Shown one piece after another: positions 26,192 through 35,410 of a stretch of 64,000 nt of DNA; position 1 is the stretch's first letter; every line of letters starts with the position of its first letter. A model generated the notes under the pieces. It did no database searches. It saw only the letters and a program-made list of their open reading frames with translations, and had not been told where the DNA came from. The stretch comes from Pseudoteredinibacter isoporae_A. Lineage in GTDB: Bacteria; Pseudomonadota; Gammaproteobacteria; Pseudomonadales; Cellvibrionaceae. A program made the position numbers and the translations under genes. The stretch covers positions 77,042 to 141,041 of the forward strand of contig NZ_BAABWJ010000011.1 in the NCBI RefSeq assembly GCF_040372805.1. The letters run 5' to 3'.

Positions 26192-26794
26192 CTAGAAGTG
26201 GTCCGTCACTACCACCTCGCTCATTGGCAACTGCCCGCCTCTTGGGTGCGCAGCTGTCTGAGCTTTCCCAAGCACAATCATCATGGCAATCAGGTGCTTT
26301 TCTGGCAGCTTGATCAGTTCGGCAACCCGAGTCGGATCAAAACCGATCATCGGGTTACTGTCATAACCCATGGCTTTTGCGGCCAGCATCAACGTCTGCG
26401 CCGCAATGCCACAGGAGCGAATGGCTTCGTCCCGTTGTAACTGTGGCTTATCACGGTAGAACGAATCGATCATCGAGAGCAGTGTGGCTTGCGTATCACT
26501 GTCGGTATTGCGGCAATAGCGCTCCGGACGGTCTTGCCATGCATTGATATCGGCACAGAGAATGATAAGTTCAGAGGCGTCGCTGACCTGCGCTTGTCCC
26601 CAGGCCGCGTCTTTAAGTGCTTCTCGCAGTTTTTGATCTTGCACACGAACAAAGCGCCAATGTTGAATGTTATAGGAGGTGGGAGAAAGGAGCACGGCTG
26701 ACATCAATTGCTGGAACTCGTTGTCGGTCATGTTGGCGGTGCTGTCATAGTGTCTGACAGAGCGGCGTTGGGATATTGCGCTAAATACGTTCAT
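26192..26794 (-). CDS. Nitroreductase-family protein
   Basis: 200 residues. FMN-binding signature at the N-terminus AISQRRSVRHYD, the SPTSYNIQHWRFVRV block and a C-terminal RGGQLPMSEVV. Family members reduce nitroaromatics, quinones or malonic semialdehyde with NAD(P)H. The start at 26794 is chosen for GAGG 6 bases upstream; the frame is open 18 codons further. Convergent with the metallo-beta-lactamase and divergent from the N-acetyltransferase. The specific substrate is unknown. Confidence 0.88.
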   Translation of the reverse strand: MNVFSAISQRRSVRHYDSTANMTDNEFQQLMSAVLLSPTSYNIQHWRFVRVQDQKLREALKDAAWGQAQVSDASELIILCADINAWQDRPERYCRNTDSDTQATLLSMIDSFYRDKPQLQRDEAIRSCGIAAQTLMLAAKAMGYDSNPMIGFDPTRVAELIKLPEKHLIAMMIVLGKAQTAAHPRGGQLPMSEVVVTDHF

Positions 26795-26985
26795 AGTAGC
26801 CTCGGTAAGTAAATGCCTATGTAATTTATAGGTGAAGCAGCGTATCAAGTGCGCGAGGCGTTGGAATTAACTGAGGTTTATCCTGGAGGTATTTAATGTT
26901 GGCTTGCGATTCTTTTGAGAAGAATAAACCCAGGTTCATTACAGCGTAAATCTTCCGGCGTAATATAGACTCATTCTTGGGAGGT

Positions 26986-27016
26986 GGGTTGTGGAACCCG
27001 CAGGGTTCCACAACCC
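26986..27016. repeat. Perfect 14-base inverted repeat
   Basis: GGGTTGTGGAACCC-GCA-GGGTTCCACAACCC, 14 pairs with a 3-base loop, between the nitroreductase and N-acetyltransferase starts. No T-run follows on either side. It could be an operator, a mRNA hairpin 38 bases before the next start codon, or a transposon end. Confidence 0.7.
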
Positions 27017-27054
27017 TAAGCCTTCAATGTTGAAATATGAATGCCGAGGTAGGT

Positions 27055-27882
27055 ATGAAACGTCAGGATATTGCTGATCACTATCTGAAAGATCTGCAGT
27101 TGCAAGCTTGTGATGCAGCAAAGAATGAAGAGGCGATCGAGTTTCTCAAGCAATTGCAGTCTCGCCATGTGGCCACTCACAGCTTTAACAGCCTGGGTGT
27201 CGTGATGGGTGGTGAACTGTCATTGGCGCTGGAAGACCTCTATCAAAAAATTGTGCTTAACCGCCGTGGCGGTTATTGCTTTGAACACAACAAGCTCATT
27301 TATGAAGTGCTGGAAGAATTGGGTTTTAAGGTGCAATTATCACTGGCTCGCGTGACCTATAACCGCGAAGTGGATGCGCCAAGAACCCATCGTATTACGT
27401 TGGTGACAGTCGGGAGCGATACTTATGTTGTGGATGGTGGCTTCGGCCATCTTGGGGCGAGATTTCCAGTAAAACTGGAGTGTGGTGTGAGCCAACCCCA
27501 GGGAAATGAAAGCTTCCGAATAGTTGAAAAAGACCGTGGCCATTATTGCTTTCAAACGTTAAAAGAGGGTGAATTTTTCACTTTGTATACCTTCGATCGA
27601 AATACCTATACAGATTCAGATTGCCTACTTGGCCATTTCTATTCCCACCGACACCCTGATGCGGCCTTTGTGAACAATCTGGTCGTGAGCCGAAAGTTTT
27701 CCGATTGCATTCATTCATTGCGCAATGGTGATTTTCATGTGATTAGAGAGAATGAAACCTCAGTAACACAGTTGGCGGATCGCGATGCCTTGCATGAGGT
27801 ACTGACTGAGACTTTCGAGCTGGAGGTGAACGTGGCCGTGTCGGGTTTTCTGTTCAGCAAATTTATCGCGCAACAGTCTTGA
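27055..27882 (+). CDS. Arylamine N-acetyltransferase
   Basis: 275 residues. The catalytic triad is complete: Cys in RRGGYCFEHN, His in PRTHRITL and Asp in VVDGGFG. N-acetyltransferases move acetyl from acetyl-CoA to arylamines and hydrazines. An ATG at 27037 lies upstream, but ATG 27055 has GAGGTAGG in front, so I start there. It is followed within 56 bases by an integral membrane gene and then a drug/metabolite transporter, which suggests a detoxification set. Substrate unknown. Confidence 0.92.
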   Translation: MKRQDIADHYLKDLQLQACDAAKNEEAIEFLKQLQSRHVATHSFNSLGVVMGGELSLALEDLYQKIVLNRRGGYCFEHNKLIYEVLEELGFKVQLSLARVTYNREVDAPRTHRITLVTVGSDTYVVDGGFGHLGARFPVKLECGVSQPQGNESFRIVEKDRGHYCFQTLKEGEFFTLYTFDRNTYTDSDCLLGHFYSHRHPDAAFVNNLVVSRKFSDCIHSLRNGDFHVIRENETSVTQLADRDALHEVLTETFELEVNVAVSGFLFSKFIAQQS

Positions 27883-27937
27883 GGGCAAAGCCCTCGAAGC
27901 ATTTGAGTTGAACAGAATTTTGATGGAGGGTGGCGTT

Positions 27938-28339
27938 ATGTTGGTCCTTAAAAACAGTATTCAATGGATCATGCTGGTATCCGGACTTATCACCGCGACG
28001 ATGTTTTACGGCCTGCTGGCGCCCGAGGCAGCGCTGTTGTCCTTTTTTGGTGAAACAACTGTGCTTGGCGATGAGCCTCTGCCACTGTTGGTGGTGCGGA
28101 GTTGGTCGGGCCTGGTGGGTTTGATGGGGGTGGTACTGATTGTTGGCTTCTTTCGGCCGCTACTTCGAGAGTTCGCGCTTATTCTGGCGTCATTGAGCAA
28201 GCTGATCTTTGTTACTCTGGTTTTTCTCTTCGGCAAGGCTTATCTGGAAAACCTGGCCTTTGCTCTTGCGATGGATATTGTAGTTATTCTGGCGGCCTGT
28301 GTGTATTTCTGCCTTCCTGATCAACGTACAGAATACTGA
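27938..28339 (+). CDS. Small integral membrane protein
   Basis: 133 residues with four predicted helices (WIMLVSGLITATMFYGLL, LVVRSWSGLVGLMGVVLIVGFF, ALILASLSKLIFVTLVFLF, ALAMDIVVILAACVYFCL). No named family is certain; the layout resembles small DoxX-like or DUF4345-type membrane proteins. The ATG at 27938 follows GGAGGG; an earlier TTG at 27908 gives ten more residues. It lies between arylamine N-acetyltransferase and EamA transporter in one transcript. Confidence 0.7.
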   Translation: MLVLKNSIQWIMLVSGLITATMFYGLLAPEAALLSFFGETTVLGDEPLPLLVVRSWSGLVGLMGVVLIVGFFRPLLREFALILASLSKLIFVTLVFLFGKAYLENLAFALAMDIVVILAACVYFCLPDQRTEY

Positions 28340-28372
28340 TTCCGCTGTTGGCCTCGTTTGGAATTCCCTGGA

Positions 28373-29284
28373 ATGATTCGCTTGAATACCATCGTGTTAT
28401 TGATGATTTGGCTCTTTCTCACCGCGTCATCTTTTGTTGTTGCCGAGCAATTGTTGCCTTATGCCAATCCGATTGCGAGCACGGCAATTCGTTTTGCATT
28501 GGCGGCGTTGTTGATGCTGCTGTGTGTGCGAGGTAAATACCTCAGTATTTTATCTGGGGCCCTGGCCTTGCAGTACTTTCTCGTCAGCGTATTGTTGGTG
28601 CTGTTCTTTCTCGGCTTGTTTGTCGCTTTGGAAACCACGACGGCAGTAAAAACGTCGGTGATTTACACATTACTGCCCCTGATGACGGTACTGTTGAACG
28701 CCGTGGTGGCGAGTGTAAGAGCCTCGGTATTTCAATGCCTTGGTTTTGTACTGGGTTCGGCAGGTGCACTTTGGCTGCTGTTCGACCTGAATCGCAAGGA
28801 CTTCGCGAATTGGACTTGGGTATCCGGTGATGGGGTATTTCTAATGGCTTGCGCCAGTCTCGCCTTGCATGTCGTATTGCTCAAACGTTGGTTCGCGGGG
28901 CGGCCTCCCGCGCAGAGTGTTTTTACTATCCTGGTGTTCGGTAGCTTCTTGTTGCTGCCCGGGTTTATATTCTGGGGTGAGTCAGAGACGATTCAATGGC
29001 AAGAGTTTGGGTTTTGGTGGCCGTTGCTGTATCTCACTGGGTTTACCACCTTGGGAACATTTTTCTTGCAGCAGAAACTACTGCAAAGATTGTGTGCCAA
29101 TGACCTGCTGGCGACCAGTTACCTGTCACCGGCGATTGTCGTGGGGTTGACGGCGTCTTCCTGGTTTCTGCAGGGCAGTAATGGCATTTGGGGGATCGCG
29201 TTGACCCTGCTTGGCATGGGGCTTATCTTTCAGGGGCGACCAGCCGAAAACCCTTCTAAGAGTCTCGCTAAAATGAGACACTGA
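28373..29284 (+). CDS. EamA-family (DMT) permease
   Basis: About 303 residues with ten hydrophobic segments in two halves, each with the internal-repeat style of EamA: a conserved PYANPIASTAIRFALAALLM turn in the first repeat and LATSYLSPAIVVGLTASSW in the second. It would move a metabolite or drug. ATG 28373 is preferred over an in-frame TTG at 28358. It starts 33 bases after the membrane gene and is followed by a Crp/Fnr regulator, so the five rightward genes from 27055 may be one unit. Confidence 0.85.
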   Translation: MIRLNTIVLLMIWLFLTASSFVVAEQLLPYANPIASTAIRFALAALLMLLCVRGKYLSILSGALALQYFLVSVLLVLFFLGLFVALETTTAVKTSVIYTLLPLMTVLLNAVVASVRASVFQCLGFVLGSAGALWLLFDLNRKDFANWTWVSGDGVFLMACASLALHVVLLKRWFAGRPPAQSVFTILVFGSFLLLPGFIFWGESETIQWQEFGFWWPLLYLTGFTTLGTFFLQQKLLQRLCANDLLATSYLSPAIVVGLTASSWFLQGSNGIWGIALTLLGMGLIFQGRPAENPSKSLAKMRH

Positions 29285-29309
29285 ATCAAGCAGAAAGGAG
29301 CAGCAAACC

Positions 29310-29900
29310 GTGCATATCCCTCGGCAAATGAGTGAATTTGTTCGCTATTTTTCAGGTTCAAAACAGACGGTTGAAGAGGCTGATTTTGCAATATTTGGTC
29401 TCAACGGTGAACTCAAGCATTTCAAAAAAGGTGAGTGCTTGATTGAGCAGGGCCTCGGGGCACCCAACATCTATTTTCTGACCACAGGCCTGGTGCGTTA
29501 TTTCAGTGTGTCGGAAGAGGGCAAGGAGTTTACCCAATCGTTTTCCAGTGCGCCCGGTATCGCAGGGTCGACCAGGGCCATGATTTTGGGGACCGAAGCC
29601 TTGTTTTCCATCGAAGTATTGGACGATGTGCTTTGTTGGCAATTTGAGTGGCAGCCTTTCTTTAACACCATGAAGGGTCAGCCCGGTTTTCTGGAGGCTT
29701 ATAGTCGCCTGATGGAGCAGATGTTTGCAAACAAAGAAGCACGAGAATATTACCTACTTCAAAAAAGTGCCGAGCAACGCTATCTGGAGTTTGTAGACGA
29801 GCATCCAGGGTTGAGTGAGCTGGTGCCCTTGAAAGTCGTGGCATCTTATATCGGCATCACGCCCATAGCGCTGAGCCGCATCCGTAAGAAGCTGAAGTAG
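29310..29900 (+). CDS. Crp/Fnr-family transcriptional regulator
   Basis: 196 residues. N-terminal cyclic-nucleotide-binding-like barrel (FKKGECLIEQGLGAPNIYFLTTGLVRYF) then a dimer helix and a short C-terminal helix-turn-helix (VVASYIGITPIALSRIRKKL). The effector-contact arginine of Crp (RE.A..L) is absent, so cAMP binding is not expected; no Fnr-type cysteine cluster is seen. GTG start at 29310 with AAGGAG 9 bases upstream. It probably regulates the transporter set before it. Confidence 0.87.
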   Translation: MHIPRQMSEFVRYFSGSKQTVEEADFAIFGLNGELKHFKKGECLIEQGLGAPNIYFLTTGLVRYFSVSEEGKEFTQSFSSAPGIAGSTRAMILGTEALFSIEVLDDVLCWQFEWQPFFNTMKGQPGFLEAYSRLMEQMFANKEAREYYLLQKSAEQRYLEFVDEHPGLSELVPLKVVASYIGITPIALSRIRKKLK

Positions 29901-30096
29901 GTTTGTCTGTAGGCATTCAATTTGGATGGGAAGGGCCGATTTCCTTAAAACATCAGCGTTGCAAAAACGCCTTCCCGGCAGGCCTTTAACCCGGCTGCAT
30001 CTCCTAATCCTTTACAGCATTGACTTGACTCAAGGAATGGCTAGGTTTTATGGTGTATATATTCTGTACAATGGACAAAACAGTGAAGGTGATAAG

Positions 30097-30492
30097 ATGT
30101 ATAAAACGATTATCTGCGCGATTGAAATTGGTCAGGAAGGCAAGGCCGTGCTTTCAAAGGCACAAGAGGTAGCGAGCAAGTTTGACAGCAAGTTAGTCGT
30201 TGTAAATGTCTTGCCTTATTCACTGCTTCCAAAAGATTATCAAAAAGAGCTGAAAGAGAAAGCAGAGCCCAAATTCAACAAAGTTTTGGCTGAGTTTGAT
30301 ATATCAAAAAAGAACAGCGTACAACGAGTCGGCAAGCCCTATGAGGTTATCTGTGATGTGGCCGAGAAAAAGCATGCCGATCTGATTATTCTCGGAACCC
30401 ACTCGAAGACCGGCATCCGTTCCCTGATTGGGTCTACAGCCACAGGCGTTGCAAACAATGCGCCCTGTGATGTTTCTTTGGTTCGAATCTAA
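30097..30492 (+). CDS. Universal stress protein (UspA family)
   Basis: 131 residues, single Usp domain. MYKTIICAIEIGQEG at the N-terminus, the KLVVVNVLP strand, and a C-terminal GTHSKTGIRSLIGSTATGVANNAPCDV block with the G-x-x-G-9x-G-S/T type nucleotide motif. Usp proteins help survival under stress. The ATG at 30097 follows GAAGG; a longer in-frame region from 29926 is not needed by the fold. No operon partner. Confidence 0.9.
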   Translation: MYKTIICAIEIGQEGKAVLSKAQEVASKFDSKLVVVNVLPYSLLPKDYQKELKEKAEPKFNKVLAEFDISKKNSVQRVGKPYEVICDVAEKKHADLIILGTHSKTGIRSLIGSTATGVANNAPCDVSLVRI

Positions 30493-30652
30493 ATTTTATC
30501 GTAGCCGGCAGGGCAGCATTCCTAAAGCCCTGTCTCATATCTGTGGTCACAAGGTCTAATTAAAATAATAAGCGAGTTGTCTTCGGCTTACATACGGTGT
30601 TTGGTTCAGGAAACAACATAACTCAAGCGACTCAAAACAATGAGATGGGTAA

Positions 30653-31852
30653 ATGAATCAGTTTGTGGTGGATGACTTTCTAACCTTTACCATCAGTATC
30701 CTGGTGTTTTTTGCTGGCGTTCATATCAACAGGCGAGTGGGTTTTCTCCGCAAATACAATATTCCTGAGCCGGTAACCGGGGGGCTGATCGCGGCCCTTT
30801 TAGCATTGGTGGCATTTGGGCTGACTGATACAGAAATCATCTATCGGTTGGATACCCGGGATATTTTGCTGGTCTATTTCTTCACGGGAATCGGTTTGAA
30901 CGCCAAGCTCTCTGATTTAATTTCTGGCGGTAAGCCGCTTTTGATTATGTTGGTGTTAACACTTGGTTATATCGTCGTTCAGAACACCGTGGGTATTCTG
31001 GGCGCCAAGTTGGTTGGGGCGCCAACACCAATTGGTGTTTTAGCGGGCTCCGCCTCGTTGATAGGGGGGCATGGTACAACCATTGCTTGGGCACCTGAAG
31101 TTGTAGCCATGGGCGTGAAAAACGCTCTAGAGATTGGCGTGGCGTGTGCGACCATCGGGCTTGTTTTGGCGAGCCTGATAGGCGGCCCCATTGCGCATAT
31201 TTTGATAAACCGTTATCACCTTAAAGGCGATTCACAGGACACGCCCATAATCGGGGTTCCTTTTGAAAAAGAGGAATCCAGCACCATTGATCATCTGAAT
31301 TTGATGGCCGTGTTTTTGACGCTCCACGTCACTATTATTGTGGGGTGGTTCGTTAATCAAGCTGCGACCGAACTGGGTTTGAAATTACCATTATTCGTCA
31401 CGTGCCTCTTAGCTGGCATCGTATTATCCAATACCATTCCCACCTTGCTTCCAAAAGTACGCTGGCCCGCGAGAACAAAAGCCCTAGCCGTTGTGTCTGA
31501 TTTTTCTCTTGGGTTATTTTTGGCTATGTCACTTATGAGCATGCAGTTATGGACCATTGCCGGTTTGGCTGGGCCATTGCTGGTGATTTTGTTAATGCAG
31601 ACGCTATCTGCCGTTCTGTTTATATTGTTCGTGTTGTTCCCGTTGATGGGGCGTGATTATCAAGCCGCAGTCTTAAGTTCCGGGTTTGGCGGTTTTGCAT
31701 TAGGCGCAACGCCTACAGCCATTGCAAACATGACCGCTGTGACTAAATCGCACGGGCCAGCGCCATTGGCCTTTATCGTTTTGCCTCTGGTCGCAGCCTT
31801 TTTTGTGGACATCACGAACTCATTTGTAATCCGCTTTACTTTATCGTTGTGA
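30653..31852 (+). CDS. gltS: Sodium/glutamate symporter
   Basis: 399 residues, the usual GltS length, with about ten membrane segments. Conserved repeats include IPEPVTGGLIAALL at the first cytoplasmic-facing hairpin, LIGGHGTTIAWAP at the middle substrate loop and the C-terminal-half PLFVTCLLAGIVLSN. It takes up glutamate with sodium. It lies just before the AT-rich island and is the last core gene on that side. Confidence 0.93.
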   Translation: MNQFVVDDFLTFTISILVFFAGVHINRRVGFLRKYNIPEPVTGGLIAALLALVAFGLTDTEIIYRLDTRDILLVYFFTGIGLNAKLSDLISGGKPLLIMLVLTLGYIVVQNTVGILGAKLVGAPTPIGVLAGSASLIGGHGTTIAWAPEVVAMGVKNALEIGVACATIGLVLASLIGGPIAHILINRYHLKGDSQDTPIIGVPFEKEESSTIDHLNLMAVFLTLHVTIIVGWFVNQAATELGLKLPLFVTCLLAGIVLSNTIPTLLPKVRWPARTKALAVVSDFSLGLFLAMSLMSMQLWTIAGLAGPLLVILLMQTLSAVLFILFVLFPLMGRDYQAAVLSSGFGGFALGATPTAIANMTAVTKSHGPAPLAFIVLPLVAAFFVDITNSFVIRFTLSL

Positions 31853-32718
31853 ATTTGAGGTTTGTCATTGGCTTTGTAGTTAAAGCCTGAATGGCACGTG
31901 ATGATTTTTGTTTAAGGGGAAAATCCTGGTTTTCAAAAATCGTGTCTAGTGCCGGGAACTGCATGGTCTAATTGGAACAGTAGGTTAGGTAACAACTTGT
32001 ACACGAAATTGCACGTATGTACATAGCTAATGTTCGTGAAGTGTTCTTTTTAGTTCTTCTAATATTGATATTGAGAGCGCCTTTAGCGGGTTTAACTTAG
32101 TATCGATATGCTGTGAGACTGATACCCGTTAGCTTGCGTACTGCCCGCTCACTAACGTGGTGGACCGTGATCATGTGCCTGGAAGCCTGCTGAAGACTGG
32201 CGGGCTTCACCACTTTTTTGAGAGAAAATCCTTCATTGCTTCGTTTTCTAATAGTTTTCCGGCCAGCAATTTCTTTAGTTTGTTGTTCTCAATCTTGGCT
32301 CCAGCTTCATGCTTTTTGATGGCCTTGATAATCTGTTCTTCGGCGTAGCGCTTTTTCATAGTGAGGTCTATATCCCGTTAAGTTAATTGGAAATCTCATT
32401 CGGGTTATGGTTTTAATTTGAGGTAAAAGGTCAAGTGGTGGCCACTAAATGACAGCATTTCTTGTCCGTACATACGAAATCGGCTCTGTTTGGATTACTG
32501 GTAGAGGTAACTTCCTGCGTGATCTTCATAAGAGCTTGTTTCGTTCCTCATTTCGCATTACGCTTAAGTATTGATTCTATGATTTAAGTTATTTTTCAAA
32601 AAAGATTATAAACGTTTTTGGGATTTAAATTTGCGTTGTTCTTGATGTTTAAAAGTTTGTAATACGAACTGATTTGAGTTCGTATTTTGACTGTAAAAAT
32701 TCTTAACAAGGAAGTTTT
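31853..32718. other. 866-base gap at the left edge of the island
   Basis: Holds the IS3-type remnant described next. CGTATGTAC at 32014-32022 and GTACATACG at 32468-32476 form a 9-base inverted repeat flanking that remnant and could be worn terminal repeats, or chance. GC falls below the neighbouring core genes from here to about 36800. Confidence 0.4.
32097..32359 (-). pseudogene. IS3-family transposase remnant (orfA with deletion, orfB start)
   Basis: From ATG 32359 the frame reads KKRYAEEQIIKAIKKHEAG, the start of IS3-family OrfA, then jumps to ENNKLKKLLAGKLLENEA and ends with MKDFLSKKW and a TGA at 32207, so the helix-turn-helix region has been lost by an in-frame deletion. In another frame the sequence continues as KPASLQQASRHMITVHHV, VSERAVRKLTGISL, the start of OrfB, and is then cut off at about 32097. 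It is an inactive insertion-sequence remnant at the island boundary. Confidence 0.85.
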
Positions 32719-33744
32719 ATGAAAATAATTTCTCTTTTTAATCACAAAGGTGGTGTTAGTAAAACTACCACTGCATTTAATTTGGGTTGGATGTTGGCTG
32801 AACAGGGGCATAAAACACTTGTAGTTGATGCTGATCCGCAATGTAACTTGACCGCTCTGGTTTTAGATTATAATTCGGTGGATGATATTGAAGACTTTTA
32901 TTCGGAAAATCCAGGTTGCGATATTGCCTCAGGGTTGGATCCAATCATGGCTGGTAGCCTATCTGGAATCTCCTCGGGAACTCCCAGCCAAACTGACAAT
33001 GAAAATCTATTTCTGTATTGTGGTAATTTAAAGCTTTCCGAATTTGAAACTCAGATAAGCGTCGCTCTAACAACTAGTCAAGCTATTCCTGCTATAAGAA
33101 ATATTCCCGGTAGTATAAATGAGCTTTTGAGAGCAACTGCTGAGAAGCATGATTTTGAATATATTATTATAGATATGAGTCCCAGTGTTGGGGCTTTAAA
33201 TCAATGTTTGTTGATGTCGAGCGACTATTTTATTGTGCCGACATCACCAGATTTTTTCTGTGCTCAAGCTATAAAATCTTTAGCTAGTGTCGTTCCGAAG
33301 TGGAATGATGAGGTTGATCGCTTTAGAGGTGAAGGGATTGATTATAAGTTTCCTCAAAGGCCTCCGAAGTTTCTTGGTTTTATATCTCAAAGGTATCGAC
33401 CAAGAGGGGGGGCTCCTGCCAAGTCATTTCAAAGGTGGATCGATGTGATTAAACACACGGTTAGTGAAGATCTAATACCAGCTCTCCATCCTTTAGGAAT
33501 GTCTGTTGAACTAGAAGTATTCAGGAGTTGTGTTTCAGGGGATGAACCTTTCAATCTGGCAAATGTTGCTGACTTTAACTCCTTGATTGCTCAATCTCAA
33601 AAGCACAATGTTCCGGTTTTTGCTTTGGCGGATGAACAGTTGGAGCAAAGCGGTGTAATTTTGGAGAAGATGATGGGTAATAGGGAAAACTTTAGAGCAG
33701 TTTTTGCTACGCTCGCGTCAGATATCCATAGTTTGACGGAATGA
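32719..33744 (+). CDS. ParA/Soj-like ATPase of an accessory island
   Basis: 341 residues. Deviant Walker A HKGGVSKTTTAFNLGWMLAE, Walker A' VVDADPQCNLT, and the Walker B-like IIIDMSPSVGALNQ define a ParA/MinD-type ATPase; these bind ATP as dimers and position cargo. The C-terminal part is not conserved with chromosomal ParA. AAGGAAG precedes the ATG. AT-rich composition unlike the flanks. No ParB follows; instead a PIN-like nuclease gene starts 61 bases on. Lone ParA-like proteins often occur in mobile islands and phage-defence loci. A partition function is not indicated here. Confidence 0.88.
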   Translation: MKIISLFNHKGGVSKTTTAFNLGWMLAEQGHKTLVVDADPQCNLTALVLDYNSVDDIEDFYSENPGCDIASGLDPIMAGSLSGISSGTPSQTDNENLFLYCGNLKLSEFETQISVALTTSQAIPAIRNIPGSINELLRATAEKHDFEYIIIDMSPSVGALNQCLLMSSDYFIVPTSPDFFCAQAIKSLASVVPKWNDEVDRFRGEGIDYKFPQRPPKFLGFISQRYRPRGGAPAKSFQRWIDVIKHTVSEDLIPALHPLGMSVELEVFRSCVSGDEPFNLANVADFNSLIAQSQKHNVPVFALADEQLEQSGVILEKMMGNRENFRAVFATLASDIHSLTE

Positions 33745-33805
33745 GTTTCTCTTTGGAATTTTGACAAGCCGACTAAATCATTAGTCTTAACTAGGGGCAG
33801 TTCAA

Positions 33806-34240
33806 GTGGGTAAAGTCATATTAGATACAAATGTCTACGATAAAATTTATGCAGATACTGTCATCTTGAATACCCTGGTTGGTCTAGTAGATTCAGGAAA
33901 AATCGAAGTGCTCGCCCCGAGGGTGGTAAGGGATGAATTGGAAGCTGGCCCCTTTGGTTGTGTTCCGAATGATTTTGATGTCACTCATGTCCCCGATGGC
34001 GTGGCAATCGCTAGCCTCGCTGTTCCGGACGATTGTGTTGTGAGTGATGGTGTTGAGTATTATCAACATAAAGGGAATTCTAACAAATCTAAGGATGCGA
34101 TTATTTCTCACACGGCACTTCATTTCGCAGATATTCTTGTGACAGAAGATAAGAAGTTTAGGAAGAGGATAGCTAAAGTGGATTCTGGTTTTAGGGCTAT
34201 GACTTATTCTGACTTTTGTCATTATTTACATGGTCTATGA
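33806..34240 (+). CDS. PIN-domain-like nuclease
   Basis: 144 residues beginning with GTG. The four PIN acidic positions can be placed: D7 in ILDTNVYDK, E44 in VRDELEAG, D97 in SKDAIISHTAL and D115 in VTEDKKF. PIN proteins are ribonucleases, common as toxins (VapC) and in defence loci. No small antitoxin gene is beside it; the partner is the ParA-like ATPase upstream, in the same direction. The gene probably shares its transcript. Its target is unknown. Confidence 0.78.
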   Translation: MGKVILDTNVYDKIYADTVILNTLVGLVDSGKIEVLAPRVVRDELEAGPFGCVPNDFDVTHVPDGVAIASLAVPDDCVVSDGVEYYQHKGNSNKSKDAIISHTALHFADILVTEDKKFRKRIAKVDSGFRAMTYSDFCHYLHGL

Positions 34241-34274
34241 TAAAAGCTTTATGTGTTTAAGAAGTAAGACTTAA

Positions 34275-34682
34275 ATGGAAGCAATATTTGACAACAGTGG
34301 GGTCGTGGTTGGTTAAATGGAAATACCATTTTAGATATACAAAATCAATGTGTGGAATTTATCAATAACGGTAATGTGTTTACTTGCCAAGGAGAGTATC
34401 TGGGTGTTCTAGATTGTGGGGTTTTTTCGTGATAAGCAGGGCCATTGTGTTACCTTCTTGAAGGGCGCGCAAGGTGGTCCAATTCCGCTTGTTCCAGCGA
34501 TCCTGCCAATTGCCCCCATTGGCAGTTTTCAATGGAGCAATGAATCGTGGGAACAGTTTTATACGCATAAAGATATTATAAGCTATATAAGTCGCCACAA
34601 GTTCTCTAGAAATCCAGCAGTCATGGGTACTTTCGAGCTACCTTATGGAGGGAAGTTATTCTCCAAACGGATAATGATTTGA
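34275..34682 (+). pseudogene. Frameshifted 4-fold beta flower protein gene
   Basis: Three reading frames join into one known pattern: start MEAIFDNSGV, then GWLNGNTILDIQNQCVEFIN, NGNVFTCQGEYLG, then FRDKQGHCVTFLKGAQGGPI and a proline/isoleucine run ending IGSFQWSNESWEQF. That is the 4-fold beta flower family (GWLDG.nI.D..G..vaFi, FRD..G..vaFl.GA.GGPlpP). Shifts lie near 34310 and at the G/T run 34419-34427. The last part to TGA 34682 is an unrelated tail. The gene is dead unless the shifts are sequencing errors. Confidence 0.75.
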
Positions 34683-35102
34683 TTGTTGGCAAATATCCTT
34701 AATTTCGTTGTAACTAATCGACTACACTAAGGTCGTGAGGTTTGGGAGTGTCGGTATATCCTAATAATGCTATTCCATTAAACGTCAGTATTGGTTTAAT
34801 TTTCACATCGTGTTTGGATTTTATGTATTTTGTAGTTCCGTAGTATGGTTTCTCAAAATATCTATTCTCTGAATATGTTTTAGTAGCCTATCTGATTTTC
34901 AGTTTCTTCGTACAGCCCCTCGAAATTCGTATAATTGTTTAGCCATGTCGCCACTATTTTTTTGCAAACACTAACTTCTTGTGTTCGATGTGACCTTTCC
35001 TCTGCATTAGTACCATTCGCAGGATGAGATTTTCATAAGTTGGGGGGCAGTTGTAGTGCCACTTGCTAGTTGAGTTCGGCAGGCTCTTGAGTGGGCCCTT
35101 AG

Positions 35103-35402
35103 TCAGAAGCTGAGAAACTAACTTTCGATAAATTTATAGCGGGTAGGGTTATATTTCTGAAACTAAGAATGGAAAGGTTAGGCATATTCCTATCGATGAA
35201 AAGTTATTTAAGTCTCTGAGGGGGCGTAAAAATACCGTCAGGATAGGGTGTTTTTAACTGTCTTTCGGCTTGTAGTGCTGCTGTAAGTCGTGCCAAGATA
35301 GATTTTCCTAAAGGGGAAGTGGCCTACGTGCTTCGTCATACGTTTGCAAGCCCTTTCATTATGAATGGCGGTTTGGCCCTCTGTCGAAGGCCTGATTGTT
35401 GA
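35103..35402 (+). pseudogene. Frameshifted tyrosine-recombinase (phage-type integrase) remnant
   Basis: Pieces in different frames fit one integrase C-terminal domain: SEAEKLTFDKFIAGRVIF, then SETKNGKVRHIPIDEKLF from 35147, then AAVSRAKIDFPKGEVAYV and VLRHTFASPFIMNGG up to 35402. RHTFAS is the catalytic box II; the tyrosine part is missing. The rest of 34683-35102 is AT-rich with no clear gene. The remnant points toward the tRNA-Phe gene, the natural target of such integrases. Confidence 0.85.
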
Positions 35403-35410
35403 TTGCTTAA

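Noticed and set aside
31853..32100. Second copy of the tRNA-Phe 3' end as attachment site
   Set aside because: Looked for by eye near the left island edge and not found.
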